Made by a program: the position numbers and the translations under genes
The notes under the pieces: generated by a model
The model's input: only the letters and a program-made list of their open reading frames with translations
Told to the model about the DNA's origin: nothing
Database searches by the model: none
Part shown: in pieces, positions 1 through 7,396 of the stretch
Layout: the number at the start of each line of letters is the position of its first letter
Position numbering within the stretch: position 1 is the first letter of the stretch
NCBI GenBank assembly: GCA_005879245.1
Contig: VBLA01000108.1
Coordinates: forward strand, 1 to 11,524
Length of the DNA: 11,524 nucleotides
From: Deltaproteobacteria bacterium
GTDB taxonomy: Bacteria > Desulfobacterota > Binatia > DP-6
Direction of reading: 5' to 3'

Positions 1-239
1 AGCTCTTCGACCCGTACCATCTCTCCCACCGTACCGGTGGCGAAGATGGGCGGATTGCCTTGATAGTCTCGTTCCCAATCGTCACGCAGGAGCACCATGC
101 CGATCAACCTCGCGCCCTGCGCAGCATCGCGCACCATCGCCCGATAGCGCGGCTCGAAGATGTGCAGCGGCAGGGGCATGCGAGGAAAGAAGACGACGTT
201 CGGAAGCGGGAAAACCGGAATGACATCGGGCAGGGTCAT
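1..239 (-). CDS. LON peptidase substrate-binding domain protein (N-terminal part, runs off the left edge)
   Basis: Reading from the ATG at 239-237 gives 79 complete codons before the window ends. The start of the protein (residues 6-24, IPVFPLPNVVFFPRMPLPL) followed by HIFEPRYRAMVRDA is the classic opening of the Lon N-terminal (LAN/PUA-like) domain. Stand-alone proteins of this type are about 200 residues, have no ATPase or protease domain, and are thought to bind peptides or substrates; the exact role is unknown. No other ATG, GTG or TTG lies between this ATG and the upstream in-frame TGA, so the start is firm although no clear Shine-Dalgarno is visible. It lies 87 bases after the glutathione S-transferase-like gene on the same strand and could be co-transcribed with it. 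A full-length Lon protease cannot be excluded because the 3' part is missing, but 'stand-alone LON domain protein' is the more likely reading. Confidence 0.85.
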   Translation of the reverse strand, partial: MTLPDVIPVFPLPNVVFFPRMPLPLHIFEPRYRAMVRDAAQGARLIGMVLLRDDWERDYQGNPPIFATGTVGEMVRVEE

Positions 240-326
240 CGCGGGTTCACGCCACGAGGCGGCGATCGTCGGACCGCCGTCTCTGCTAGGTCACCTGCGT
301 ACCGGGCAACCGGGGCGAGGGGGGAG

Positions 327-935
327 TTACAGGCCGAGACTCCGTACGCTCGGACGGGCGCGGATACGATCGATCCAGGTCTGTACCGAGGCGAGCGCCG
401 GTTCGAGCTCGATGCCGAGGCGCCCGAGCACCATGATGCGCGGTGCGAAGGCGGCGTCGGCGAGCGTGAATTCGCTCCCGCAGAGGAATGTCTGCGCTCC
501 CAGCCGGTCACGGAGGAAGTAGAGCGCACGCCGCAGCTCCTCGCGCGCCTGATCGACGCGCTGGGGGTCGCGTTCCCCCTCGGTCTTGCGCACCTGTGCC
601 AGGAGCATCGTCGTCGGGGGGATGAAGGAATTGTCGCAGTAATCCTCCAGCATGCGGACGCGACCGCGTCCCTGAGAATCCTCCGGCATGAGGCGTGGCA
701 GGGGATATTCTTCCTCCAAGTATTCGTCGATTATGGTCGAGTCGTAGATGACCTCGTCCTCGTCGACCAGCACCGGCACCTTCCCGTAGGGATTTAGGCG
801 AAGGAAATCAGGCAGCTTCTGCTCCTGCTTGCGCAAGTCGACGAAGATCTTCTCGTACTCGAGGTCCTTCTCAGCGAGCACCACACGCACCTTCTGACAG
901 AAGGGGCAATCTGGGTAATCGTACAGCTTCAACAT
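327..935 (-). CDS. Glutathione S-transferase family protein with N-terminal CPFC thioredoxin-fold motif
   Basis: The 202-residue product has the two-domain GST layout. An N-terminal thioredoxin-like domain (about residues 1-78) has C10-P-F-C13, the cis-proline pair V53-P54 and the glutathione-contacting D65-S66. An all-helical C-terminal domain (about 85-202) includes LADAAFAPRI. The CPxC motif resembles glutaredoxins and the omega/SspA-like GST branch, so a thiol-disulfide or dehalogenase-like role is as likely as classical conjugation. The substrate is unknown. The open frame reaches an ATG at 968, but the ATG at 935 is chosen: it starts right at the beta strand MLKLYDYPDC and has GGAGGG (941-946) five bases upstream. 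It follows lipA by 107 bases on the same strand. A link to lipoate or thiol chemistry is tempting but only inferred from position. Confidence 0.9.
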   Translation of the reverse strand: MLKLYDYPDCPFCQKVRVVLAEKDLEYEKIFVDLRKQEQKLPDFLRLNPYGKVPVLVDEDEVIYDSTIIDEYLEEEYPLPRLMPEDSQGRGRVRMLEDYCDNSFIPPTTMLLAQVRKTEGERDPQRVDQAREELRRALYFLRDRLGAQTFLCGSEFTLADAAFAPRIMVLGRLGIELEPALASVQTWIDRIRARPSVRSLGL

Positions 936-985
936 CGCGGCCCTCCGTTCCACCCAACCATCCACCACGCCACCGGACGGAAGGC

Positions 986-1014
986 ACGGTAGTGCAAAAG
1001 TCGGACCCTGGCAA
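986..1014 (-). promoter_or_regulatory. Possible sigma70-type promoter for the GST-like gene
   Basis: On the minus strand TTGCCA (1014-1009, five of six bases of TTGACA) is followed after exactly 17 bases by TACCGT (991-986), a weak match to TATAAT. This would start transcription near 979, about 44 bases before the GST-like ATG. It sits in the only sizeable gap between lipA and the downstream gene, so that gene may be expressed independently of the pdh-lip unit. This is pattern matching only. Confidence 0.3.
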
Positions 1015-1042
1015 TATTTCCGGGCCCCCGAAACCGCTACTT

Positions 1043-1915
1043 TTACAAGTTTTTAGCAGGTACGTGGGACCAGGCGTGATAGGAGCTTCGCACCAGCGGA
1101 CCCGCCTCCACGTGCCGGAAACCCACCCGGAGGGCCTGCTCCCGGAGCACCGCGAACTGCTCCGGGCGCACGTAGTGCTCGACGGGTAGATGTGCCGGTG
1201 ACGGCCTGAGGTACTGACCGAGGGTCAGAACATCGCAGCCCACGCGGCGTAAGTCTTCGAAAACACTGATCAGCTCATCATCGGACTCACCGAGCCCGAG
1301 CATCAGCCCCGCCTTGGTGAGCAGCCTCGGCCGGGCCGATCGCGCGTGCGCCAGGACGCCGAGCGACCGCTCGTAGCGGGCGCCCGGGCGCACACGTTTG
1401 TACAGACGAGGGATCGTCTCGAGGTTGTGGTTGAAGATGTCGATCGGTGCCGCGGCAACGGTCTCGACCGCTCGGAGGTCGCCCTGGAAATCGGGGACGA
1501 GCACCTCGACGCGGCAGTCGGGAAGCCGGTGCCTTATCGCACTAGCGGTCGCGGCGAAGTGCGCGGCGCCGCCGTCGGAGAGATCGTCACGGTTGACGGA
1601 AGTGACGACGACGTGGCGGAGACCAAGACGCGCGATGGCCTCGGCGACGCGCACCGGCTCAGCCGGGTCGACGGCCAGTGGTCGTCCATGAGTGACGGCA
1701 CAGAACGAGCAGTTCCGGGTGCACGTGTCGCCGAGGAGCATGAAAGTCGCGGTCTTGTGCCCCCAACATTCACCGATATTCGGACATCGCGCTTCCTGGC
1801 AGACGGTGTGCAGCCCGAGCTCCTTCACCGTCGCCATCGTCTCGGCGAAGCCAGCGCCGCCCGGAGCTCGCACCTTGAGCCAGGGCGGAAGGCGCCTCAC
1901 CACGGCCGCGCTCAC
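1043..1915 (-). CDS. lipA: Lipoyl synthase (radical SAM, sulfur insertion into octanoyl-lysine)
   Basis: LipA inserts two sulfurs at C6 and C8 of protein-bound octanoate, the last step of lipoyl cofactor assembly. Both iron-sulfur signatures are present: the auxiliary cluster C39-x4-C44-x5-C50 and the radical-SAM cluster C65-x3-C69-x2-C72. The C-terminal RSSYHA holds the serine that ligates the auxiliary cluster. The N-terminal RLPPWLKVRAP is also family-typical. The frame is open to an ATG at 1954, but I place the start at the GTG at 1915. GGAGG (1923-1927) lies seven bases upstream, and the GTG overlaps the lipB stop as GTGA, the usual sign of translational coupling. The result is 290 residues, a normal length. 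It is the last gene of the pdh-lip unit and acts in the cytoplasm on K43 of the E2 encoded upstream. Confidence 0.97.
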   Translation of the reverse strand: MSAAVVRRLPPWLKVRAPGGAGFAETMATVKELGLHTVCQEARCPNIGECWGHKTATFMLLGDTCTRNCSFCAVTHGRPLAVDPAEPVRVAEAIARLGLRHVVVTSVNRDDLSDGGAAHFAATASAIRHRLPDCRVEVLVPDFQGDLRAVETVAAAPIDIFNHNLETIPRLYKRVRPGARYERSLGVLAHARSARPRLLTKAGLMLGLGESDDELISVFEDLRRVGCDVLTLGQYLRPSPAHLPVEHYVRPEQFAVLREQALRVGFRHVEAGPLVRSSYHAWSHVPAKNL

Positions 1916-2571
1916 GCGGTCGCCTCCGGGAGCGATTCCTCGAGCGATCGCCATCCCGCGTATCCAAACACCGACACGAAACGTGAGACCACGAACGGGA
2001 TGACCGCACGAACGTCACCCGGGCCACCCTCACCCTCGATCGAGGTCATCTCGACGCCCGTGATCCCGCACGGGGTGATCGCGGCGAAGCCGCTCAGGTC
2101 CTTTCCGACGTTCAGCGCGAACCCGTGCCATGTCACCCACCGCCTGATCGCCACGCCGACCGAGGCGATCTTGCGACCGTCGCACCACACCCCCGGGAGC
2201 CCGGGCCGCCGACCGGCCGGGACGCCGAGATCCCCGACCACCCCGATGAGCACCTCCTCCAGGGCGCGGACATACCAGCCCACGTCGGGGCGGATGTCGC
2301 GGAGGCCGAGGACGGGATAGCCGACGAGCTGCCCGGGGCCGTGGTACGTGGCCTGACCGCCACGCTGGGCGCGGACGATGGGGACGCCGGTCGTCCCGGC
2401 ACCACCGAGGTGGCGGGGATCGCCACCGCGCCCGAGGGTGTACACCGGGGGGTGCTGGAGCAGCACCAAGGCATCGGATCCACCGGCCAGCCGCCGAGCG
2501 ACGAGCCCTTCCTGCCAGACGAGCGCCTGCTGGTAGTCCACCCGCCCCGCGATCCCGATCTCGAGCTGCAT
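1912..2571 (-). CDS. lipB: Octanoyl-[ACP]:protein N-octanoyltransferase
   Basis: LipB moves octanoate from acyl carrier protein to the target lysine of lipoyl domains, via a thioester on a catalytic cysteine. The 219-residue product has the family signature RGGQATYHGPGQL (70-82), GVWCDGRKIAS with the catalytic K134, and ITPCGITG with the nucleophile C168. These positions fall within one residue of those known for the E. coli enzyme, which supports the ATG at 2571. The frame is open further, to an ATG at 2652 and a GTG at 2655, which overlap the lpd stop as TGATG. That start would add 27-28 residues of atypical sequence but would give coupling to lpd. No good Shine-Dalgarno marks either site, so the start is less certain than the identity. 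The gene overlaps lipA at its end and feeds octanoyl-E2 to it. Confidence 0.95.
   Translation of the reverse strand: MQLEIGIAGRVDYQQALVWQEGLVARRLAGGSDALVLLQHPPVYTLGRGGDPRHLGGAGTTGVPIVRAQRGGQATYHGPGQLVGYPVLGLRDIRPDVGWYVRALEEVLIGVVGDLGVPAGRRPGLPGVWCDGRKIASVGVAIRRWVTWHGFALNVGKDLSGFAAITPCGITGVEMTSIEGEGGPGDVRAVIPFVVSRFVSVFGYAGWRSLEESLPEATA
1916..1927 (-). promoter_or_regulatory. Ribosome binding site deciding the lipA start
   Basis: GGAGG at 1927-1923 on the minus strand sits seven bases before the GTG at 1915, inside the 3' end of lipB. It is one of the clearest Shine-Dalgarno sequences in the window. It decides for GTG 1915 over the ATG at 1954, which would add 13 residues absent from typical LipA proteins. 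Confidence 0.7.
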
Positions 2572-2651
2572 CCGTGCCGTGGCTCGATGCTTGCCTGCCG
2601 TCCCGAGTGTGTGCAAGCGCGCCGGATCGCGATGCTCCGTGGGTACGAACA

Positions 2652-4046
2652 TCACGCGTTTATCGCTCGACCCTCGGCGTCGAGCGCCGCCTCGCGGAAC
2701 GCTTCGGCCAGGGTCGGATGGGCATGGATCGTCCCGACGAGCTCGGTCGTCGTCGCCTCGAGGCTCCGCGCGAGGCCAGCCTCGGCGATGAGCTCCGTGA
2801 CCCCGGCGCCGATCATGTGCACCCCGAGCACCGCGCGATACCGCTCCTCGCTGACGATCTTGACGAACCCCTCGGTGTGCCCGGACGCCGTCGCTTTCCC
2901 GAGGGCGCGGAAGGGGAACTTCCCGACCCGGACCTCGTAGCCTCGACTCCGCGCCTCGACCTCGGTCAATCCGACGGCCGCCACTTCGGGCAGGCAGTAG
3001 ATGCAGATCGGTACCCGCGTGGGGTCGACCTCCCTGCCGTTCGCTCCCTGGCTCGCCATCGCCTCGACGGCGATCACGCCCTGCTCCGAGGCGGCGTGGG
3101 CGAGGAGGAGCGGACCGACCAGGTCGCCGATCGCATAGACGCCGTCGGCGCTCGTCCGCATGTGGGGGTCGACGACGACGAACCCGCCGCGTGTCTGGAC
3201 CGCCGCCTCCTCGAGCCCGAGATCACCCGAGAGCGGCAACCGGCCGACCGCGACGAGGACGCTCGCCGTGACGAGCGTGCGCGGGCCGGCGGGCCCCACC
3301 ACCACCACCTCGGCCCCCGGAGGCTTCCTCTCCAGGCGCTCGTAGCGGTGCCCGGTCAGGACCTCGATACCCTGGCGCCGGAACGCCCGCTCGAGCTCGC
3401 GGCCGAGGTCGGGGTCCATGCCGGGAAGGAGGGTCCCGGCCATCTCCACGACCGTCACCCGTGCGCCGAAGCTGGCGTAGATGTAGGCGAACTCCACCCC
3501 GACAGCCCCGCCGCCGATGATCGCGACCGACGCCGGGAGCTCCCGCCGGGCGAGCGCCTCCCGGCTCGTCAGCACGACGGCGCCGTCGATCTCGAGACCC
3601 GGGAGCGTCCGCTCGGCGCTGCCGGTCGCCAGGAGGACGTGGCGCGCCGCGAGACGTTCCGTCTGGCCACTCGTCGTCGTGACCAGCACGCCCCCGGGCG
3701 TCAGCCGACCGGAGGCCTGGACGTACGCGACCTTGTTTTTCTTGAAGAGGAACTCGACGCCCTTCGCCTGGCGATCCGCGACCTCACGGCTGCGGTCGAT
3801 CACGCGGCCGAAGTCGGCCCGGACGTTGTCCGCCAGGATGCCGCGCTGGGCACCGAGCTTCAGCTCGGCGAAGAGCACCGCGTCGCTGAGAATCGCCTTG
3901 GAGGGGATGCAGCCCCAGTTGCCGCAGATGCCGCCGGGCTTGTCACGCTCGACCACGGCGGTCCGGAGCCCGAGCTGCGCGGCACGGACGGCGGCCACGT
4001 AGCCGCCCGGCCCGGCGCCCAGGACGATGAGGTCGTACTCGGGCAT
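2652..4046 (-). CDS. lpd: Dihydrolipoyl dehydrogenase (E3)
   Basis: E3 reoxidises the dihydrolipoyl arm of E2 with FAD and passes electrons to NAD+. The 464-residue protein has the N-terminal FAD-binding GAGPGG (10-15) and the redox-active disulfide C41-GNWG-C46-IPSK. A second dinucleotide-binding [13 protein letters not shown] is followed by AIGDL in the FAD domain. The dimerisation domain ends with [10 protein letters not shown], giving the base H443 and its partner E448. All key residues are present and the length is normal. Most relatives have a bulky residue after the first redox cysteine (CLNxGC), while here it is glycine, a mild variation. There is no N-terminal lipoyl domain. The start is 15 bases after the pdhC stop without a clear Shine-Dalgarno, and the stop runs into an alternative lipB start (TGATG). 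It probably serves this PDH but could also serve other 2-oxoacid dehydrogenases or glycine cleavage. Confidence 0.97.
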   Translation of the reverse strand: MPEYDLIVLGAGPGGYVAAVRAAQLGLRTAVVERDKPGGICGNWGCIPSKAILSDAVLFAELKLGAQRGILADNVRADFGRVIDRSREVADRQAKGVEFLFKKNKVAYVQASGRLTPGGVLVTTTSGQTERLAARHVLLATGSAERTLPGLEIDGAVVLTSREALARRELPASVAIIGGGAVGVEFAYIYASFGARVTVVEMAGTLLPGMDPDLGRELERAFRRQGIEVLTGHRYERLERKPPGAEVVVVGPAGPRTLVTASVLVAVGRLPLSGDLGLEEAAVQTRGGFVVVDPHMRTSADGVYAIGDLVGPLLLAHAASEQGVIAVEAMASQGANGREVDPTRVPICIYCLPEVAAVGLTEVEARSRGYEVRVGKFPFRALGKATASGHTEGFVKIVSEERYRAVLGVHMIGAGVTELIAEAGLARSLEATTTELVGTIHAHPTLAEAFREAALDAEGRAINA

Positions 4047-4061
4047 GAGGTGCGAGCGCGA

Positions 4062-5330
4062 TCAGAGGATGAGCGCGAGCGGCTGCTCGAGGAGCGCCTT
4101 CAGCTCGCGCAGGAATCGACCGGCGAGCACCCCGTCGATGATCCGGTGGTCGCAGGAGAGCGTGACCGTCATCGCCCGGCCGGCGACGACGTTCCCGTCC
4201 CGCACCATCGCCGACTCGCGGATCGTGCCGACGGCGAGGATGGCCGCCTGCGGCGGATTGATGACCGCGGCGAACTCCGACACCGGGAACATCCCGAGAT
4301 TCGAGACGGTGAACGTCCCACCCGACAGGTCGTCGCCTCCGAAGCGCCCGGCCCGCGCCCGCTCGACCAGTCCCCGGGCCTGCCGGATGATCGTCGCCAG
4401 TGGCTCCCGATCGCAGTGGTGCAGCACGGGCACCACCAGGCCGTCGTCCACCGAGGTGGCCATGCCGACGTTCACCGCGTCGTGCAGCACGATCGCGTCG
4501 CCGTCGTAGGCGGCGTTCACCTCCGGCACGCGGGCGAGGGCGAGACCGACAGCCTTCAGGACGAGGTGCGTGAAGGTGATGCCCGCGTAGTCGCCACCCT
4601 GCGCCGCCAGACCCTCCTTCAGGCGCACCGTCTCGTCCATCGCGATCTCGGCCGAGGCGTAGAAGTGCGGAACCTCGCGCTTGGCCTCGCCCATACGCTT
4701 GGCCGTGGTGCGCCGGATCCGGGAGAGCTCGATCCGGCCCCGCGCCGCCGGCCGGGTTTCGGAACGAGCCGGCCTGCGGGCGGGCTCTGCCCCCCCTTCC
4801 CTCTCGTGCCCGGCAAGTGCGGCGTTGACGTCCTTCTCGACGATGCGGCCTCCCGGCCCCGTTCCCCGGAGCGCCCCGAGATCGAGGTCGTGCTCGCGGG
4901 CGATCTTGCGCGCCAGCGGCGACGCCCGCACAGGTTCGCCGTCTCGCGCCCCCGGGGGCTGCGCCGGCTCGGGCCGCCGCACGATGGTCGGGCGCTTGAC
5001 TTCGCGCTCCGCCTCGGGAGGTCCCGCCGCGGGGACCTGCATCTCTTCCGGAACCTGCCGGACGCTCGCCTTCGCGACCGTGCCCTTCTTCTCGCCCGCC
5101 GCCAGGAGCGCGATCACCGCCCCGACCGGCGCGCTCGCCCCCTCCGGCACCTTGAGCTCCGCCAGCGTGCCCTCGTCGTACGCCTCGAGCTCCATGTTGG
5201 CCTTGTCGGTCTCCACCTCGGCGAGGATGTCGCCGATCGCCACCGCGTCGCCCTCGTGCTTGAGCCAGCGGAGGATCTTGCCCTCCTCCATCGTATCGGA
5301 GAGCTTCGGCATGGTGACCTCGATCGGCAT
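4062..5330 (-). CDS. pdhC: Pyruvate dehydrogenase complex E2, dihydrolipoyl acetyltransferase
   Basis: E2 is the core of the complex: it takes the acetyl group from E1 on its lipoyl arm and transfers it to CoA. Domains in the 422-residue product are one lipoyl domain (1-78) with the modified lysine K43 in ETDKANM, a Pro/Ala/charged linker (about 79-132), a peripheral-subunit-binding domain (134-170, starting VRASPLARKIA), a second linker (about 171-199) and the catalytic domain (about 200-422). The catalytic domain ends with DHRIIDG, holding H395 and D399. A single lipoyl domain and the motif style match the alpha-proteobacterial/mitochondrial type rather than the E. coli three-lipoyl type. 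The start is 23 bases after pdhB; no Shine-Dalgarno is obvious, so coupling is likely. A branched-chain or acetoin E2 is possible, but the neighbouring E1 beta argues for pyruvate. Confidence 0.95.
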   Translation of the reverse strand: MPIEVTMPKLSDTMEEGKILRWLKHEGDAVAIGDILAEVETDKANMELEAYDEGTLAELKVPEGASAPVGAVIALLAAGEKKGTVAKASVRQVPEEMQVPAAGPPEAEREVKRPTIVRRPEPAQPPGARDGEPVRASPLARKIAREHDLDLGALRGTGPGGRIVEKDVNAALAGHEREGGAEPARRPARSETRPAARGRIELSRIRRTTAKRMGEAKREVPHFYASAEIAMDETVRLKEGLAAQGGDYAGITFTHLVLKAVGLALARVPEVNAAYDGDAIVLHDAVNVGMATSVDDGLVVPVLHHCDREPLATIIRQARGLVERARAGRFGGDDLSGGTFTVSNLGMFPVSEFAAVINPPQAAILAVGTIRESAMVRDGNVVAGRAMTVTLSCDHRIIDGVLAGRFLRELKALLEQPLALIL

Positions 5331-5353
5331 CGGCTGCGGGAGGGGCGTCTCCT

Positions 5354-6382
5354 CTAACGTCCGCGCCCGGCCACCGCGGGGCGGCGCGGGGCCTCCGTCA
5401 GGCCGAGCACACGACGCACCGTCGCCACCACCCGCTCGGGCGAGGGCAGGACGACGTTCTCCAGGTTCCGGGCGTAGGGCATCGGGACGTCGAGATTCGT
5501 CACCCGTTCCGGCGGTGCATCAAGGTCGTCGAATCCTTCGCGGGCAACGAGCGCGATCAACTCGGCGGCGACACCGGCGAAGGGCCAGCCCTCCTGGACG
5601 ACGACGCAGCGGTGCGTTCGCGCGACCGACGCGAGCACGGCGCGCTCATCGAGCGGGCGGAGCGTCCGGAGATCGACCACCTCGGCCTCGATCCCCTCCC
5701 CCGTGAGCACGTCGGCGGCCTTGAGAGCCGTGTGCACCATCTTGCTCCACGCGACGAGTGTCACGTCCCGCCCCGGGCGCTTGACGTCGGCGACCCCGAG
5801 GGGAACCACGTGCTCGCCCGCGGGCACGTCGCCCTTCAAGGCGTACATGACCTCGCTCTCGATGAAGACGACCGGGTTGTCGTCACGAATCGCCGCCTTG
5901 AGGAGCCCCTTCGCGTCGGCCGGGGTCGAGGGCATCACGACCTTGAGCCCGGGAACGTGCGCGTAGAGCGACTCGAGCGCCTGGGAGTGCTGCGCGGCGA
6001 GGGCGTGCGCCGCGCCGCCCGGGCCGCGGAAGACGATCGGGAGCGTGAACTGCCCGTTCGACATGTAGCGGAGCTTGGCGGCGTTGTTGATCAGCTGATC
6101 CGCCGCGACCAGCGAGAAGTTCCAGGTCATGAACTCGATGATCGGCCGGAGCCCCACCATCGCCGCGCCGATGCCGACCCCCGCAAAGCCCGTCTCGGCG
6201 ATCGGCGTGTCGATGACGCGCTTCTCGCCGAAGCGCGCCAGCATGCCCTCGGAGACCTTGTAGGCCCCGTTGTAGTGGCCCACCTCTTCGCCCATGAGGA
6301 AGATCGACGGGTCGCGCTCCATCTCCTCGACCATCGCCTCGCGGAGCGCCTCGCGGAACGTCAGCACGCGGGGCTCAGGCAT
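5354..6382 (-). CDS. pdhB: Pyruvate dehydrogenase E1 component, beta subunit
   Basis: With the alpha subunit this forms the thiamine-diphosphate E1 heterotetramer that decarboxylates pyruvate and acetylates E2. The 342-residue product has the N-terminal TFREALREAM, GEEVGHYNGAYKVSEGML and DTPIAETGFAG, where E63 is the glutamate that activates thiamine diphosphate. It also has the active-site histidine in QHSQ (H132). The stretch EFMTWNFSLVAADQLINNAA followed by the YMSNG region resembles mitochondrial-type PDH beta subunits and favours pyruvate over branched-chain substrates. The C-terminal transketolase domain (VVQEGWPFAG) is complete. The last 14 or so residues (TEAPRRPAVAGRGR) look like a short unstructured tail. 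The start overlaps the pdhA stop by 8 bases and has a good Shine-Dalgarno, GGGGAG (6390-6395), seven bases upstream, so the ATG at 6382 is secure. Confidence 0.96.
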   Translation of the reverse strand: MPEPRVLTFREALREAMVEEMERDPSIFLMGEEVGHYNGAYKVSEGMLARFGEKRVIDTPIAETGFAGVGIGAAMVGLRPIIEFMTWNFSLVAADQLINNAAKLRYMSNGQFTLPIVFRGPGGAAHALAAQHSQALESLYAHVPGLKVVMPSTPADAKGLLKAAIRDDNPVVFIESEVMYALKGDVPAGEHVVPLGVADVKRPGRDVTLVAWSKMVHTALKAADVLTGEGIEAEVVDLRTLRPLDERAVLASVARTHRCVVVQEGWPFAGVAAELIALVAREGFDDLDAPPERVTNLDVPMPYARNLENVVLPSPERVVATVRRVLGLTEAPRRPAVAGRGR

Positions 6383-7328
6383 ACACGTGCTCCCCGACGG
6401 TGTCGGGTTCCGGCGCGGGTGTCCGCTCCGCGAACTCGACGGCGTCCTGGACCTGCGCCTTCACCTCGTCGTCGAGCGCCCCGAGCTGCTCCTCCGTCGC
6501 GATGCCGAGCGTCTGGATGCGGTCGGCGAGCATGCGGATGGGATCCCGTTCCATCCACTTCCGCAGCTCCTCCTTGCTACGGTAGGTCGCCGGGTCGGCC
6601 ACCGAGTGGCCACGGAAGCGGTAGGTCTTGGCCTCGATGAAGATGGGCAGGTTCTCCCGGCGCGCCCGGTTGACGGCGTGCCGAACCGCCTCGCGCACCT
6701 CGAGGACGTCGTCACCGTTCACGATCTCGGATTCCATGGGGTAGCCGCGCGCCCGCACCGCCACGTCCTCGACCGAGAGCGTGCGGTAGAGCGGCGTCCC
6801 CATCGCGTACTGGTTGTTCTCGCAGATGAAGACGACGGGGAGCTTCCAGAGCCCGGCGAGGGCGAGCCCCTCGTGAAAGGCGCCCATGTTCGCCGTCCCG
6901 TCGCCGAAGAAGCAGAGCGTCACGTCCTTCTCGTCGCGGTACTTGCTCGCGAACGCGACGCCGGCGGCGATCGGGACGTGCCCGCCGACGATCGCCCAGC
7001 CCCCGAGCATCCGGTGCGCGGCGTCGAAGAGATGCATCGAGCCGCCCCGCCCGCCGCTGCACCCGCTCGCCTTGCCGAAGAGCTCGGCCATCGCCCCCCG
7101 CGCGTCGCCCGTCCGCGCCAGGTAGTGCGCGTGCTCGCGGTAGGTGGCGACGACGTAGTCGGTCGGCTCGGCGGCCGAGATGGCCCCCACCGCCACGGCC
7201 TCCTGCCCCACGTAGAGGTGGAGGAACCCGCTCACCTTCCCCTGCGAGTACGCCTTGGCCGCCGCCTCCTCGAAGCGGCGACAGAGCGCCATCTGGCGGT
7301 AGAGACCCAGGAGCAACGTCGCGTCCAT
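6375..7328 (-). CDS. pdhA: Pyruvate dehydrogenase E1 component, alpha subunit
   Basis: This is the thiamine-diphosphate- and Mg2+-binding half of the E1 enzyme. The 317-residue protein starts with the family pattern YRQMALCRRFEE. GFLHLYVGQEA is followed by GGRGGSMHLF. The thiamine motif runs from G142-D-G-144 (GDGTANMGAFHEG) to N171-N172. The loop YRFRGHSVADPATYR corresponds to the region phosphorylated in mitochondrial E1; here the second serine is alanine. All catalytic elements are present and the length is at the compact end of the family. It begins 68 bases after the rnhB stop and overlaps pdhB by 8 bases. No clear Shine-Dalgarno precedes the ATG at 7328, but a perfect TATAAT does, suggesting a very short leader. 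It is the first gene of the pdh-lip unit. Confidence 0.96.
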   Translation of the reverse strand: MDATLLLGLYRQMALCRRFEEAAAKAYSQGKVSGFLHLYVGQEAVAVGAISAAEPTDYVVATYREHAHYLARTGDARGAMAELFGKASGCSGGRGGSMHLFDAAHRMLGGWAIVGGHVPIAAGVAFASKYRDEKDVTLCFFGDGTANMGAFHEGLALAGLWKLPVVFICENNQYAMGTPLYRTLSVEDVAVRARGYPMESEIVNGDDVLEVREAVRHAVNRARRENLPIFIEAKTYRFRGHSVADPATYRSKEELRKWMERDPIRMLADRIQTLGIATEEQLGALDDEVKAQVQDAVEFAERTPAPEPDTVGEHVYA

Positions 7329-7342
7329 GAGGGTACCAATCG

Positions 7343-7348
7343 ATTATA
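7343..7348 (-). promoter_or_regulatory. Perfect TATAAT -10 element before pdhA
   Basis: The minus strand reads TATAAT at 7348-7343, in a short AT-richer patch of the 68-base rnhB-pdhA gap. The bases 16-18 upstream (TTTTCC or CTTTTC around 7371-7365) match TTGACA poorly. If used, transcription would start near 7336, about 8 bases before the pdhA ATG, giving an almost leaderless mRNA; this fits the absence of a Shine-Dalgarno there. Promoter activity is inferred from the motif alone. Confidence 0.4.
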
Positions 7349-7396
7349 GGCGTTCTCGTCCCGAGGAAAAGGCGGAGCCGGCGCCCGGGCGACGCG

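Noticed and set aside
1017..1033. Imperfect hairpin just after lipA (6 pairs with one mismatch), as a terminator.
   Set aside because: The stem is short and mismatched and is followed by TATT rather than a real T-run; not strong enough to call.
1346..2320. A 324-codon plus-strand frame opposite lipA and lipB.
   Set aside because: It spans the overlap of two real minus-strand genes and has shadow-like composition.
2574..5357. A 927-codon open frame on the plus strand.
   Set aside because: It is exactly antisense to lpd and pdhC. The product is rich in Arg/His/Asp and without any family motif, the usual mirror effect in GC-rich coding DNA.
5612..7349. Long plus-strand frames opposite pdhB and pdhA (5612-6640 and 6294-7349).
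   Set aside because: They are antisense shadows of two firmly identified genes, with no motifs and no start signals.
7367..7385. Stem of 4 bp (GGCG/CGCC) followed by TTTT after the rnhB stop, as a terminator.
   Set aside because: Four pairs with a 7-base loop and four T are too weak, and such stems are frequent in DNA this GC-rich.
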